64,000 nucleotides of DNA from Xanthostigma xanthostigma (GCA_963575645.1 OY754470.1:46469201-46533200), one strand, 5' to 3'. Counted from the stretch's first letter, positions 10,210 to 21,490 are shown. The notes: a model not told the origin generated them from the letters alone. Translations and numbers: made by a program.

Positions 10210-10670
10210 GTGATCTCGGGCGTTCAATCTGCTGAAGCCGAACCTGTTTTCAAACCGAAGGAATCAAGATTTCTGAATATACATAAGGATCTAATGTATG
10301 CTATAAGCAGCGATGTGTTTTGTTTAGACCAGACGGTCTTCCCATGGTTTATGTATGTAGCTCACTTGAGCGCAAGTGCCAATGAACTAAGTACACATTG
10401 ATTGTAGTGCTGCAGCCTGCACCAGAGGTGTACATATTATTATTATACTCAAGGTTGTAGTGTACGTGAAGTACAGCCACACATCGCTATCAACGAATCA
10501 CAACGTGCGTATTTAATGAGCATAAAATAACTAATTTGAAATTTAGGAATTAATTAATTAAATGCACCGTCTTAATTAAAATCCCCGGATTTATGATGGT
10601 GAACTTGCACCGGTAAAAGTGCAGAAAAATCAAAGAGTATATAGTTTACAGACACGAGTCATTTATTTAT
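10210..10670. other. Stretch without recognised genes
   Basis: A short open frame begins near 10210 but shows no recognisable domain or supporting splice sites. The region may include the unrecognised other end of the mariner relic. Confidence 0.35.
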
Positions 10671-10674
10671 AGTA

Positions 10675-11011
10675 CAGTAGAGCCTCTGTAAGTCGAACTT
10701 CAAGACGCCAAAAAATTCGAGTTATAAGTTTTCGACTTATGAAGGATTTTGATTTTGGCGGATTTTGTGAGGAGATATTCGAATTTTAGAGGTTAAGATT
10801 CATTCTAACTAATTTTGAGCTGCTATGTTCGAAATACAGAGGCCAAATTTATTTTTTCGAGATATGGTTGAAAAATGTGTAAGTACCAAAATGGCTTGTA
10901 GGGACTCACTGATTATTTCGACCTATAGACGGTTGAGATTTTGAGTAATGGAGGTTTTAAGGCTTGAACGGAAGGGTACAAAATATTTTTTCGAGTTATC
11001 AGGTTCTACTG
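10675..11011. mobile_element. pogo/Tigger-type MITE, copy 1
   Basis: Ends CAGTAGAGCCTCTGTAAGTC and the complement-like GAGTTATCAGGTTCTACTG, flanked by TA dinucleotides on both sides as in Tc1/mariner/pogo insertions. The interior is full of TCGA- and CGAATTTT-type short inverted blocks. A relative, interrupted by another insertion, is at 22558-23417. Confidence 0.8.
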
Positions 11012-11994
11012 TATAAAAAATGAAAACTGGACTTATATCTCACTTCGTTTTTTCGGCAAATCCTGCAGACCTACTTGTTCTTTGTATCGGATTTGGTCCT
11101 TTTTTATGTTTTTATGTTCTTGATGGAATTTCAATAATACTTTGCAAAGTTATGTTCTTACTTATTCAACTTAAATTTTAGCTAGACACAGAATAATATA
11201 GTTTATATACCATACTTCATTAAATCGTTAGTAATCTTCGGACGATTGGTTGATTCATCGGGTTGATACTCCTAACACTGGCTAGATGCTTGTTAATTAT
11301 GATAATCTACCAGCCAGTCACGTTGAATAAATAAAAACCAGAAGCGTAATTCGGAGGTGTGTCTACAGACGTGACCTTGATTCCAAGTAAACAATGAAAT
11401 TTTACTGCATTTCCGTAGGCTTTATATATTGATGGTTATGTTTTAAACGTATCTGTTTTACTAGCATAGCAACCACAGTTTTAAAATGAAATAACAGATG
11501 TACCAAAATAAATCTGGACTCTAGAGAGAAATGTAAAAACAAAATATAGAGAGAGCGGTGACAATATCTGACGAATCCGATACTTGACTGTTTTTTAAAC
11601 ATTAAATATCCCCACAAATTGCGCTCTTCCACTACTTATGTTGGTAAAGAGAAGAAGTCACATATCAACTTAATGAGCGCGATTTGAATATAATAAGAAT
11701 AACAAAAGAAAAGCGTCTACCTACCTGTACGTAATTTACTTTTAAGCCTAAGGTTATATTGAATACAGGTGACTCAGAAATACGTGGATATAAATTTACT
11801 GGAAAACACTTTTTTTATTTTATTTACACAAGAACTAAATTTTCTATATGTGAGTTCAATTAGGTATTCTCCCATTTTTAACTGATTATTGAAATAGTTT
11901 AAAGGCGAGAAAATAACTTACCAGTATTTTTTCGTTTTTAAAAATGTCAATAAATAAGAAAGATTGCAGGGTTGTATATGTATGTGTATGATTT
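11012..11994. other. Stretch without recognised genes
   Basis: No exon with supported junctions was found. The sequence is A/T-rich with scattered short open frames and no strong repeat structure. Confidence 0.4.
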
Positions 11995-12395
11995 AAAAAA
12001 AAAAAACTCCGGGTTGCAGTGCCAAACCCTGCCAACAATATAGTCACAGAGTGTATTTGCTTTTATATAGGCAGTGACTCTATTGTATGAACTTAACTTT
12101 GTTTTTGGACAAAATAAAAAAATTATCCCTTAATACACCCCTTAAAAGAACAATTCAACATCTGTACCAAATTATATACACCCTTCAGTATGTAAATCTA
12201 TGTCAGTAAACTTGTGTTATATATATAATTTGTAAGTCCGGTCCTGTCTGGCCGATTTTTTTTTAATTTTAGCAGCACATTTTAATGATTACTAAAGGGT
12301 TGAATTTCAAATTTGAAACGATTCCTAGAATTTTTTCATTATTTTTGGGCCCGAAAATTTTTTTCAACCCCTAAATACCTCCCTTCGTGCGGATT
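11995..12395 (+). repeat. Dispersed repeat with GGTTGCAGTGCCAAACCCTG start, copy 1
   Basis: Collinear with 48865-49300, sharing the CAGTGCCAAACCCTGCC start, a GTAAGTCCGGTCCTGTC box and a CAACCCCTAAATACC box. In the second copy the element extends to about 49555. The type of element was not recognised. Confidence 0.75.
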
Positions 12396-12762
12396 ATTTT
12401 GGACCATCTTTACGTGCTTGTCCACTCTAATATGTAGTGTTATTACTGCATTGTTACGTTATTGAATATAATATGATGTGTGATGATTTTACAGTTAGGA
12501 ATTAGGATCTTTGTCAACATTAAAGTCAAATTGATCCGAAGCTGAGTCATGCTAGTAAAATAACATAAAATATAGATCCGTCAGATACAGTCACCTGAAC
12601 CGTTTTCCTATTAATTTAAATTACTTCGTAATTTTAAATTGAGTCTTATATTCAGTGAATCAAAAAAACTTGTTGAACGTCCATCTTCCTCTTAAGTGCC
12701 ATACAAATTGTTCGATGCTAAATGATTCGTGATTGTAATTATTGTTCATTTATTATTTGTAG

Positions 12763-12894
12763 TGTCCGATCGAAGGTCGATTTCTGGCCACCGATTAATC
12801 GGCCATCGCCTCAACCTTCGGCCGAAGCAAAAGTCGAAGACTTAAAAACTCGAATAATTCAGTTTAAATTGGCGAAAACTGCTACAAGCTACAA
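12763..12894 (+). CDS. Possible orphan exon cut by a MITE
   Basis: After an acceptor-like TTATTTGTAG, an open frame runs with richer codon composition than its surroundings: residues include KVDFWPPINRPSPQPSAEAK followed by a basic, Lys-rich helix-like stretch. The frame meets the terminal repeat of the MITE at 12895 directly. No partner exon was found. It could be a gene fragment or chance. Confidence 0.2.
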
Positions 12895-13392
12895 TAGGTC
12901 ATATGCATGAGACTCCAAATTGGTTTAAATTTTTATTTCGAAATATATTTTAGTTCCTGATTCTATCGTAATGGATATTTTATTAATCTAATAACTGAAA
13001 AAAACTACAAATTATAAAAAAGAAATGTAGAAAATATGCGCTATTTTCGAATTTTCAAAACGCAGCGTGACGTCAGAGTATATATCAACAACAGTTTCCA
13101 TGACGACTGTGTCGTCTCACAGTAAGATTATGTCAGTATTCAGAGAAAACAACAAATAAACTTAATTTAGAACATTAACAATTTGACATCAAGGTTGACA
13201 TGCATCATATATCATGACGTCACATAAGCCCGCCAACAGCCGATTGTTTAAACTGTCTAATTTTGAATGTGAAATTTAATATTTTTTTTCTTATGATAAT
13301 ATTACATTTTTAAATGATTATCAATTTTTTTCCGTATTATGGTTGACTAAATAATCTATTAAAAATATAAAAAAATACATGCATATGACCTA
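12895..13392. mobile_element. TAGGTCATATGCAT-ended MITE, copy 1
   Basis: Starts TAGGTCATATGCATG and ends CATGCATATGACCTA, perfect 15-bp inverted ends. It is nearly collinear with 14757-15240. The interior holds GTGACGTCAG and ATGACGTCAC (CRE-like) boxes. No coding potential; TSD not resolved. Confidence 0.88.
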
Positions 13393-13399
13393 TTATATT

Positions 13400-13520
13400 G
13401 ATTTGTTATTTTTTATTTTTTGTCAATATATTGGTCTGAGAAAAATTGGTCGACAATTTTATTTATTTGAAGATTTCTATTCAGACGTTAATCAAAGATT
13501 CTTCAGCTTTATATATTAGT
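13400..13520 (+). repeat. LINE/SINE tail fragment
   Basis: Contains AAATTGGTCGACAATTTTAT and ends CTTCAGCTTTATATATTAG, sharing the first block with 48390-48430 and the second with the retroposon tail at 9440-9480. Confidence 0.5.
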
Positions 13521-14756
13521 ATAGAATATACAGTATGTAAACGCGTAAGGTGCACATAGGGAAATTAACATTGGGAAATAATTACTGGATCAGAGTGAGC
13601 CTTGAAATCTTGTTTTTCAATTTGACAGATAATATTCTTTTGCAAAATGAATGTGTATACTACCGAAGAAAATATTCAAATGATTACAACATAATCGGGC
13701 TTTTTTTATTAATGGGACATTAAATTCCCAAAAATACTTAAATATGGTGCGAGATCAAATATCTCCGCCTATTCGTGTTGAACCTAAAGAGTAAAGACAT
13801 TGGGTCTCTGATTTACCAACGCGCATACGTCATACCAGTCAGACAATTTTTGAATGAAATGTTTCCAAACAGATGGAGTTGTTTTTTTGTTTTATTTTTG
13901 TACAAAAAAATTAAAATAATGATTTATAAGAACTTTTTATTACTAAAAAAGCCAAGTAAAATAAAAATAAATCAAAATAAAATAGAAATCCTCAGTCATG
14001 GCTAACTCTGATCCAAGTATTTTTTCCCAATACTAACTTCCCTATGTGCACCTTTCGCGTTTACATACTGTATAGATAGTTTTCGAACGTAAATAATTGG
14101 TATAATGCGTAAGGTTTATTATTTTACTCACAATCTGACAACACTGGTCAACATTAAACAATAAATCGTGGTATACACCTTGTTTTATACACATGTAGGA
14201 AATTGTCCATAACGGGAGTTCGTTTTTCAACGGATTTTAAATGTTTTGTCTACTTAGGCGCAGTTCACAGAGCAATTAATACAATTACGTATGATTCCCA
14301 AAACACTATATTGTACAAAAACTGCGTACTTAATATTTCTAGGAAGACAAATGCATGCATTGTGTTATAGACCTAAAACAAAAAACGAACATCTATTTTT
14401 TACTCAATTTACGGTTGTAGCGTTTCTGAGTTTAATGACGGATATCATTTGTTTTTTAACAGAAACACTGCTGTTTTCTTATATCTAACATTAATAATAA
14501 TGTTCTATTTTATGACGCTACATAATTCGGATAATTTATATCTGAAGCAGTGGCATCCAAACTATGTATTTTGGAGAGGCACGAAACTCAAAAATTGTAA
14601 ACAAAAATTGAAAATTTCTATCAAAATAAATATAATTAGTATAAAGAGCCGTATTCGAGATATGTACTGACACCAATAAACGATCAAAAAAATGAGTTAT
14701 AAAGTATGTCATTTCCTAGCCCTAATAGAATGAACAAATAGAAATGTTGAGTATAA
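13520..14756. other. Stretch without recognised genes
   Basis: A/T-rich, with several short open frames that carry no recognisable domain. The ends share CGTTTACATACTGTATA-like sequence in opposite orientations (about 13527 and 14056), which may mark a small inverted-repeat element. Confidence 0.35.
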
Positions 14757-15240
14757 TAGGTCATATGCATAAAACTTCAAATTGGTTAAAATTTTTATTT
14801 TGAAATATATTTTAGTTCTTGATCATAACGTAATGGTTATTTTATTAATCTAATCACTGAAAAAAATACAAATAATAAAAAAGAAATGTAGAAAATAAGC
14901 GCTACTTTCGAATTTTCAAAACGCATCGTGACGTCAGAGTTTTCATGACGACTGTGTCGTCTCACAGTAAGATTATGTCAGTATTTAGAGAAAACAACAA
15001 ATAAACTTCATTTAGAACATTGACAATTTGACACCAAGGTTGGCATGCATCGTATATCATGACGTCACATAAGCCCGCGAACATGGCCGATTGTTTAAAC
15101 TGTCTATTTTTGAATGTGGAATTTAATATTTTTTTTCTTATGATAATATTACATTTTTAAATGATTATCAATTTTTTTCCGTATTATGGTTGACTAAATA
15201 ATCTATTAAAAATATAAAAAAAAATCATGCATATGACCTA
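14757..15240. mobile_element. TAGGTCATATGCAT-ended MITE, copy 2
   Basis: Same ends and interior as 12895-13392, in the same orientation, lacking about 20 bases near the first CRE-like box. The two copies flank 1.36 kb of unrelated sequence. Confidence 0.88.
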
Positions 15241-15604
15241 TTGTCTCAAGCGTAGAATACACTTTACATAAATCAAGAGTGTTGAATTTTGTTGAATTGA
15301 ATAATTTTTTAACCTTTCAAGAGCGAGTGTGTTTTATTATTATATGCTTGAAAGCGTTAAAAATGCGTTTACGCGAGTTTATAATTGCATTAATCATCCA
15401 ACGACTATCTGCTCCGCAGTTGTTAGGTACGATTATATTTTATTAACTTAAAACAGAAGAATAACAGTTATCTGCACGATGCATATTAACACAGGATATC
15501 CCGAATAACCTTTGATTTATTCAAGTGGAGCAACTAACGCCTTTTCAATAATTTAAATATACATATATTAATTAATTCTGCAATATTGCAGGACACCTGT
15601 CATT

Positions 15605-15683
15605 GCTCAAGTTGTATAAACAACTTGAGCTATGAAAATGAAAATATGATATCTTGTAGGTATATACAAGATATCATATTTTC
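15605..15683. repeat. Two consecutive perfect hairpins
   Basis: GCTCAAGTTGT / ACAACTTGAGC (15605-15630, 4-base loop) is followed nine bases later by a 19-bp perfect stem at 15640-15658 / 15665-15683 around a six-base loop, containing ATGATATCTT. Function unknown. Confidence 0.85.
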
Positions 15684-15733
15684 AAAAGGACTGCAGCCAG
15701 GAATCAAGTGGGGGCGGGCGCAAAATTATCTTT

Positions 15734-16018
15734 TCTTCATACCTCGGTCAAAAGTACGTACTTCCGGCATCAATTTTAAGGCTGAAAATTTAGCATTTAT
15801 GCATTATGGTGGGATTACACGCACTGATGCCAGAAGTACGTAAATTCAACCTACTACGAAGAAAAATAGTTATCATCTACACCGCTCCATGAGACTGTCG
15901 CTACTGCCGCCAGCTAGTAGTCGCGAACAGCTGTCGTTTGTGTTTTTACGTATAACATCAAAGCTGCTTGCTTGAAATTTATCTGTGTTTAAGCGTACGT
16001 TCGACCGAGGTATGAAGA
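15734..16018 (+). mobile_element. TCTTCATACCTCGGTC-ended MITE, copy 1
   Basis: Starts TCTTCATACCTCGGTC and ends GACCGAGGTATGAAGA, a perfect 16-bp inverted repeat. The interior has GTACGTACTTC and GCGTACGT boxes. A second copy in opposite orientation is at 17481-17786. Confidence 0.88.
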
Positions 16019-16417
16019 AAAATAGTATACACCACACGGGCAGACAGTTTGAGAGCCTTGAACTGCGCATCGGCTCGCCTCGGGCATAATGACGCGCAGT
16101 GCAAGAATTTCAAACTTTCTGCCCTTGTGGTGCAATATGTTATAAGACAAATTAACGTTTTCATTCGTTTTTAATCGATTTGAAAAAAGAAGGATGATTT
16201 TTATTCGATTGTATTTTTTTTTGTATGTCTGTTCGTCGATATCTTCTCCGACTGTGAACCGATTTCGATTATTCTTTTTTTATTTGATAGAGTATGTCTC
16301 AAAATTGGTCCCATATAAGTTTAGCAAAATCGGCTCAGCAACTTTTTAGAAAATTAACAAAAATCCAATCTTCGGTTTCATTAGGACACTAAAAAATTTA
16401 AAATAAAAAAAAAAAAT

Positions 16418-16590
16418 TAATTGAACTTCCTTCAAAAAAGGGTCACTAAAAAGCGTTAAAAACAAATTTTTGAGGTCGGCATCAATTTGATAACTATCAC
16501 TTTTTATGTACTAAGGTATATTAATTTGCTGGTGTCGACCTCAAAACTTTGTTATTTTACGCTTTTTAGAAGGAGGTTCAATTAAAAAAA
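16418..16590. repeat. Inverted repeat
   Basis: AATTGAACTTCCTTC at the left and GAAGGAGGTTCAATT at the right pair, as do the inner GAGGTCGGCATCA and TGGTGTCGACCTC. Preceded by a typical dispersed-repeat phrase around TGAACCGATTTCGATTATTC. Probably a MITE. Confidence 0.65.
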
Positions 16591-16599
16591 AAAAGATTT

Positions 16600-16993
16600 T
16601 TATTGTTATAGAACGTGTAGGACTGTAAACTAACTATAGCTTTAATTGTAGAATATATAGGTATAAATTTTAATACATCAGGTAGAGTTAGTAGTTCTTT
16701 ATTTTACGATATTCATCGCTTCACCGCAAGTTTTCATTATTGCAGCGTACATTTTTTTCTTCTGTCCAAAAAATGTTTATACTGTTCGTTTTAATTTCAT
16801 ATATATAAGTTTGTTTATTGTTTGCTTTTTTAATTTCCGAAAAATGCATTCCTACTTTTTTATCCGGTGCAACAGTCAGGTGTATAGACCGTTAATAGAA
16901 AAGTAAACAACATAATATTTTATTAAATATTATATTGTGATGGAAATATCAGCAGCGGCTCTTAAAAATGTGTGCTTGACTTGATTTAATTAC
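16600..16993. other. Stretch without recognised genes
   Basis: A/T-rich spacer between two repeats; no exon or strong motif seen. Confidence 0.4.
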
Positions 16994-17225
16994 TAGTGAC
17001 CCGGTCCGGCTTCGCTAGAATTTGTACATTGCTACCGTTTTTTCGTCGACTTACGTTGTAAAATTGGTCTCCGCGAAAAACGTTTTTATTTTAACGCGAT
17101 AATATATAGCCTATGTCCATCCTGAAGGTCCATTGTAAAAATTGGTGAAAACATTTTTCAAATTGGATGAGTAGTTTCGGAGATTACCTCCTACATTTTA
17201 ACTTACACATTTTATACTATTAGTT
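16994..17225 (+). repeat. LINE/SINE-tail repeat, copy 2
   Basis: Plus-strand copy starting TAGTGACCCGGTCCGGCTTC, with TTTTTTCGTCGACTTACGTT and GGATGAGTAGTTTCGGAGAT boxes, matching 5740-5985 and 27455-27700. Confidence 0.75.
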
Positions 17226-17480
17226 GTTATTAGTATTAGATTATACAATTCAAAAGTCTGTATGGAGATGAAAACAAACTCAAAGCTTAAATCGGATCTC
17301 AGATAATGCTGACAAATTTATATAGAAGGAGAAAATATTACTATATACACACTCATGCATACAGGTGCGTGATGTGGCCCGGAAAAATCCGGGATGTGAG
17401 CTAAAACGTTCCATTCTGCGCGCCATGATCCCCGAGGGCATAACGCGCAAAACTTTCGGCTAGTGTAATGTATACTTTTT

Positions 17481-17786
17481 TTCTTTCTATCTCGGTCGTA
17501 AGTACGCTTATTTGTTAATTACATATAAACACAGATAAATTCCAAGCAAGCAACTTTGAGGTTATCCGTAAAAAGACGACTAACAGCCGTTCGTGACTAT
17601 TAGCTAAAATAGGGTTGCTATGGAAACGACATCTAAACAACAGCTGATAGGTTATTTTTTCGTTACTGCCGTCCGAACGTACGTACTTCCCGCATCAGTG
17701 CGTGTAATCCCACCAATGCGTAAATGTTAGACTTTCTGACTTACGATTGATGCCGAAAGTATGTACTTTCGATCGAGGTATGAAGA
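17481..17786 (-). mobile_element. TCTTCATACCTCGGTC-type MITE, copy 2
   Basis: The left end is degenerate (TTCTTTCTATCTCGGTCG) and the right end is GATCGAGGTATGAAGA. The interior matches 15734-16018 in reverse complement, including the GTACGTACTTC box. Confidence 0.82.
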
Positions 17787-17797
17787 AAAAATGTAAA

Positions 17798-18010
17798 ATG
17801 TGTTACGAGAACGTATTACAGAAGTGAAACTTCTAGTTGCAAATCATACGTTTGGACAAGTGGAAAAAATGTGTTACGTTCAGATTAACTTGTACAGACG
17901 AAATATTTGAATGTGAAACTATCTCGTACCACATTTTTCCACTTGTCCAAATACACTCGTATGATTTGCAACTAGAAGTTTCACTTCTGTAATGCGTTCT
18001 CGTAACACAT
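17798..18010. repeat. Fold-back element
   Basis: Arms of about 75 bases (about 17798-17872 and 17932-18010) share TGTTACGAGAACG / CGTTCTCGTAACA and AACTTCTAGTTGCAAATCAT or its complement. The central part is about 60 bases. No coding potential. Confidence 0.85.
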
Positions 18011-18202
18011 TTTTATTTTTTTCGCAGGCTTCCTGCAAATAATAAATAAGAAAACACTGCAAGCAGACAAAACAATTTTCGCAGGTTTACTGCAAATATT
18101 GTTTTTTTTTTTTTTTTTAATTTTCGCAGGTTTACTGTAAATAATGTCATTTTTTAGCTCAAGAAAATTATATATATAATAGGTATAATACTTAAAAATA
18201 AT

Positions 18203-18260
18203 AATCGAACCCGGGCCGGCCGCGTGGTATGCCAGTACTATACCACTGAGCTACCAATGC
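18203..18260 (-). pseudogene. tRNA-Gly-like module
   Basis: On the minus strand it reads GCATTGGTAGCTCAGTGGTA, a loop that would give an ACC (Gly) anticodon, and GGCCCGGGTTCGAT (B box). The 3-prime half of the T-stem and the acceptor are missing and sequence runs into an A/T stretch. This is a tRNA-derived SINE head rather than a functional tRNA. Confidence 0.6.
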
Positions 18261-18509
18261 TTACAAAGAACGTTGTTTATATAGGGTTAATAATAGTACA
18301 ATTTCGTGATACATTCCGTTACATAGGGAAATCAATTTCGTTACATAGGGAAACAAGGTTACCTCCGTTTTTTAAAGAAGTACTAGAGTGACCCGTGCGA
18401 ATTATTCGCACTAAATAAGTATAATAATTATCACTTTACAAAATTATTTTTTAAATATGATTGCAGGTATTCAATTCGTTTCTAATTTTGCACACTGCTT
18501 ATAACGTTC

Positions 18510-18815
18510 TTCTTTTTGTTGTATTACAATATGAAGCTCAGATGACAGATCGAAGAAATATTTTACTAAAATTGTCATATAGAGGCGCAAGTAGCAAAAG
18601 CGTTGAGCTAAGCCGTCAGATGGCATCATGCAGCATTGCTGTGACGTTGTTCAGCGTTGCTCGCTGTTTCAAAATTAAAGCCGTCAGATGGCAGTATGCA
18701 GTATTGTGTCTGTTGTATTACAATATGAAGGTCAGATGACAGATTGAAGTGTTGACGTTGTTTCAAAATTAAAGCCGTCAGATGGCAGACGTTGTTCAGC
18801 GTTGCTGTATTTTAA
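18510..18815. repeat. Short direct repeats
   Basis: The phrases AAAGCCGTCAGATGGCA, ACGTTGTTCAGCGTTGCT and GTATTACAATATGAAG each occur two or more times within 300 bases. The pattern suggests a decayed tandem duplication. No domain is seen in the overlapping open frame. Confidence 0.7.
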
Positions 18816-19102
18816 TTAATTTACAAAAACAATAGCAATAATAAATTTTTTAGTTGTCGATGTCAGTAGAGCAAGCAATTATCTGTAAAATGATATATAA
18901 TTTATGTGGAGAAATTGTGAGGTTTTTTTAAAAAGGGAGGCAAACATCTTTAACCTTAGCGTATTAATATATATGATTCACTTCTTAAATTATTTCACTC
19001 AACTTGTTGTGTACTTACGAGTACTCGACATTCGCTCCTGATATTCTTGCACGATGGCCTGACTCGTCCGATGGCTATCGGACAGGCAAACGCCCTGGCG
19101 CA

Positions 19103-19287
19103 TATAAACAGCGCGAGGCGCTTCTTCCACGGTCACATCGATGCCATTGCCGTTCTGTTGAGGTCGCGGTCATTCTTTAGCAATAGCAGATCAACTGCAT
19201 AACCGGTGCCATCCGATTGCATTGTACGTTCTTGTGTTTTGTGTTAAGTGATTGTTGCCAGTTCTTTCGGGGAAACAATCGATTGAG
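19103..19287 (+). promoter_or_regulatory. Possible promoter and 5-prime exon
   Basis: A TATAAA at 19103-19108 sits in a GC-richer island, followed by about 150 bases of non-repetitive sequence and a GAG/GTATGT donor at 19287/19288. This resembles a TATA promoter with a non-coding first exon. The next plus-strand coding exons lie at 31599, whose start codon is preceded by an acceptor, so a long first intron is possible but unproven. Confidence 0.25.
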
Positions 19288-19504
19288 GTATGTACTTATA
19301 TTTACAACTAACTTAACCTTCGCGCAGATATTTTATAGCTTTTACTCGAAGCTTCGTTCCCACAATTTTGCTCGTTGCAGATTCGCTTGCATAAATGACA
19401 CTTAAACCGTATGTTATTCCTACTTTAATGTTCCGTTTTTGCTACGATTTTCATATTTACTTACCGGTGAAAATATGACAGGTTGAGATAATTATTAACA
19501 AATC

Positions 19505-19850
19505 TATACTAATATATTATAAAGCTGAAGAGTTTGTTTGTTTGTTTGAACGCGCTAATCTCAGTAACTACTGGTTCAAATTGAAAAAAAAATTGTTTTG
19601 TTGGATAGCCCATTTATCGAGGAAGGCTATAGACTATAAAATATTACGCTACGACCATTAGGAGCGGAGCTTTAATGAAAAATGTTGCAAAATGTATCTC
19701 AAAAATAAGCTTCAATTCATGTGAAATGCTCATATTAGCGTTGTGAGAACACAACCTTAGGTGGCTCAATCGGTAGAGCATGCGACTGTCAATATGAGGG
19801 TCGTGGGTTCGAGCCCCACGTTGGGCGAATTTTCATATTAAGTATAGATT
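19505..19850 (-). mobile_element. SINE/LINE composite, copy 2
   Basis: The plus strand begins with the complement of the TATTAGTATAGAT tail and a (GTTT)n stretch, passes GGAGCGGAGC and GTTGTGAGAACACAACC boxes, and ends with a tRNA-like module (19755-19827). It is the same unit as 9157-9480 in the reverse orientation. Confidence 0.72.
19755..19827 (+). pseudogene. tRNA-like module
   Basis: A perfect D-arm (GCTC AATCGGTA GAGC) and T-arm (GTGGG TTCGAGC CCCAC) are present, and the CTGTCAA loop would give a GTC anticodon. The acceptor halves CCTTAGG and GTTGGGC do not pair and the anticodon stem is mismatched. It is therefore a SINE module, not a tRNA gene. Confidence 0.68.
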
Positions 19851-19957
19851 ATCGAATACTTGGACAGGTTAAATAAATAGATATTATTTTTTCAAACGTT
19901 GCAACGTTTCGTAAGTAATATATATTTATTTAACCTGTCCAAGTACCCGATAATCTA
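19846..19957. repeat. Hairpin MITE
   Basis: A 35-base arm containing ACTTGGACAGGTTAAATAAA at the left pairs with TATTTAACCTGTCCAAGTAC at the right, separated by about 40 bases with a GTTGCAACGTTTCG core. Confidence 0.8.
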
Positions 19958-20329
19958 TACCTAATTAATACTTAATAAAATGAACGCGAGCAACAACCCT
20001 AATACTAAACAATCTTTAAATATTCTTGAGCAATTCGAAATTAAAAAAAAAAAAACATTTATTTATTCACAGCAATATCGCATAAAAAATTTCACTTTCA
20101 AAATTAAGATAAAACAATGTTCACGTGGTTTCCGTGGTAATTTGGCTGCTACAGATTGACAAATCGCAAAATTATCAAATATCGGCTCAGGGAGAAAGTG
20201 TGGGGTGCAAATGGGTTCTGCTTATTTTAAATTTTATAGCATTGATAACATCAATTAGAACTGACTTGAATATGATTTATCAATTACATCATTCAATGAT
20301 CAGTTGCAGTTTGATACGCTAGGAAAGTA

Positions 20330-20610
20330 TCTTTTGACAAGCGACATTTGCGCCCTCTCGTGTTTGTTTTTTTTTATGTCTGGTTCAGCCAAAACCTTAG
20401 TGTCATATTATGTTATACGCGCATTTTAATAAGGATTAATTGTTGAATAAAATGGGTGAAAATCTATCAAATCGGAAGTGCTATGTTGTTGATTGTAAAG
20501 ATACACCAACTAAACATCCAGAATTACAATTCCGCCGTTTTCCTGGATGAATTAGAGAGAAAAAAAATGGACTGCAGCAGTACGTCGTCAACTAATCAAT
20601 CAATTTTTAT
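20330..20610 (+). pseudogene. THAP exon fragment, copy 2 (damaged)
   Basis: Collinear with 4130-4350 including the sequence before the ATG (TTAATAAGGATTAATTGTTG). The frame from ATG 20450 shows CYVVDCKD and the FRRFPG block, then meets an in-frame TGA. A short deletion removes the segment before the KKW region. The upstream side matches the inverted flank seen at 4555-4622. It is a dead copy of the same element. Confidence 0.7.
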
Positions 20611-20619
20611 AAATTACTA

Positions 20620-21490
20620 GCGGTCCCGTCCCGGTTTCAGCCGGGTGCAAAAGAACGAATGGGGGAGGGGCATGAGTACGCACGTTCATCTTAGTTTACG
20701 GAGATGAATGTTCAAATTTCATGATGATCGGAGTTACCGTTCAAAAGTTTTTGTCGGGCGGACAAATTTTGAGTTTTATATTATATATTTTTTACACCTT
20801 GATGGGTTACATTATTATTGGAGTTTTCGTAGGGACAGTGCCGGATTAACCTATAAGCAAATTAAGCAATTGCTTAGGGCATCACGTTTCATGGGGAACC
20901 AAGAAGCACCACTCAGAAATGAAAACTACCTCACTAAACCGTGTCAACAATTTTTTTTCTTGCCATGTTCTTAAAAATGTTATTTACTGATATAAAACCA
21001 TAGACATAAATATCTCTGTATAAAACTGTCTTTAGAAGTATAAAAGTTAAAAATAAATAATAATTTATTTTTGAAAATAAAAACATAAAAAAAAATTTTC
21101 AATTAGTTCAATTTTTCTAGTTTTAAAGTTTTGAAACTTTTTTCTATTAATTGTATAAAAATGCCCGATTTTATAGGCAGTCAAATTTTCAATGGGAGCA
21201 TTGATTGTAAAATTAAATTTTTTTCTTAAAAATCTATGCTTTTTAATTTTTTTCCATCAATTTGAGTTTTTTATAAACTAAACATATTAGAGATGGAGCC
21301 CATAAGCTAAGAATGCTTAGGGCATCAAGGAGTCTTAATCCGGCACTGCGTAGGGATTAACAATATATGTTACTCAGTGATAATTTAGCATTCTAGAAAG
21401 AATTTCTAAAAATCGGTCCAGTAGTTTTTGAGTTTATTCATTACAAACAAAAATACCAATCTTTTCTCTTTATAATATTAATATATTAAT
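20620..21490 (+). mobile_element. LINE/SINE-tail element interrupted by a hAT MITE
   Basis: The left part (20620-20827) matches 8882-9050 (ACTAGCGGTCCCGTCC, GATGATCGGAGTTACCG). The right part (21357-21490) ends in a TTATTCATTACAAACAAA and TATAATATTA-type tail. A MITE at 20836-21348 splits it with a perfect 8-bp duplication. Confidence 0.75.
20836..21348. mobile_element. hAT-type MITE, copy 2, with CGTAGGGA TSD
   Basis: Perfect 14-bp ends CAGTGCCGGATTAA / TTAATCCGGCACTG, flanked by the 8-bp duplication CGTAGGGA (20828-20835 and 21349-21356). It is the uninterrupted sister of 7733-8452. Confidence 0.92.

Noticed and set aside
18203-18260. Possible tRNA-Gly gene
   Set aside because: The 3-prime T-stem and acceptor are missing.
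18461-18739. Open frame of about 92 codons
   Set aside because: It runs through short direct repeats with no domain or splice support.
19755-19827. Possible functional tRNA gene
   Set aside because: D and T arms are good but acceptor halves and anticodon stem do not pair, and a sister copy has the same LINE/SINE surroundings, so it is a retroposon module.
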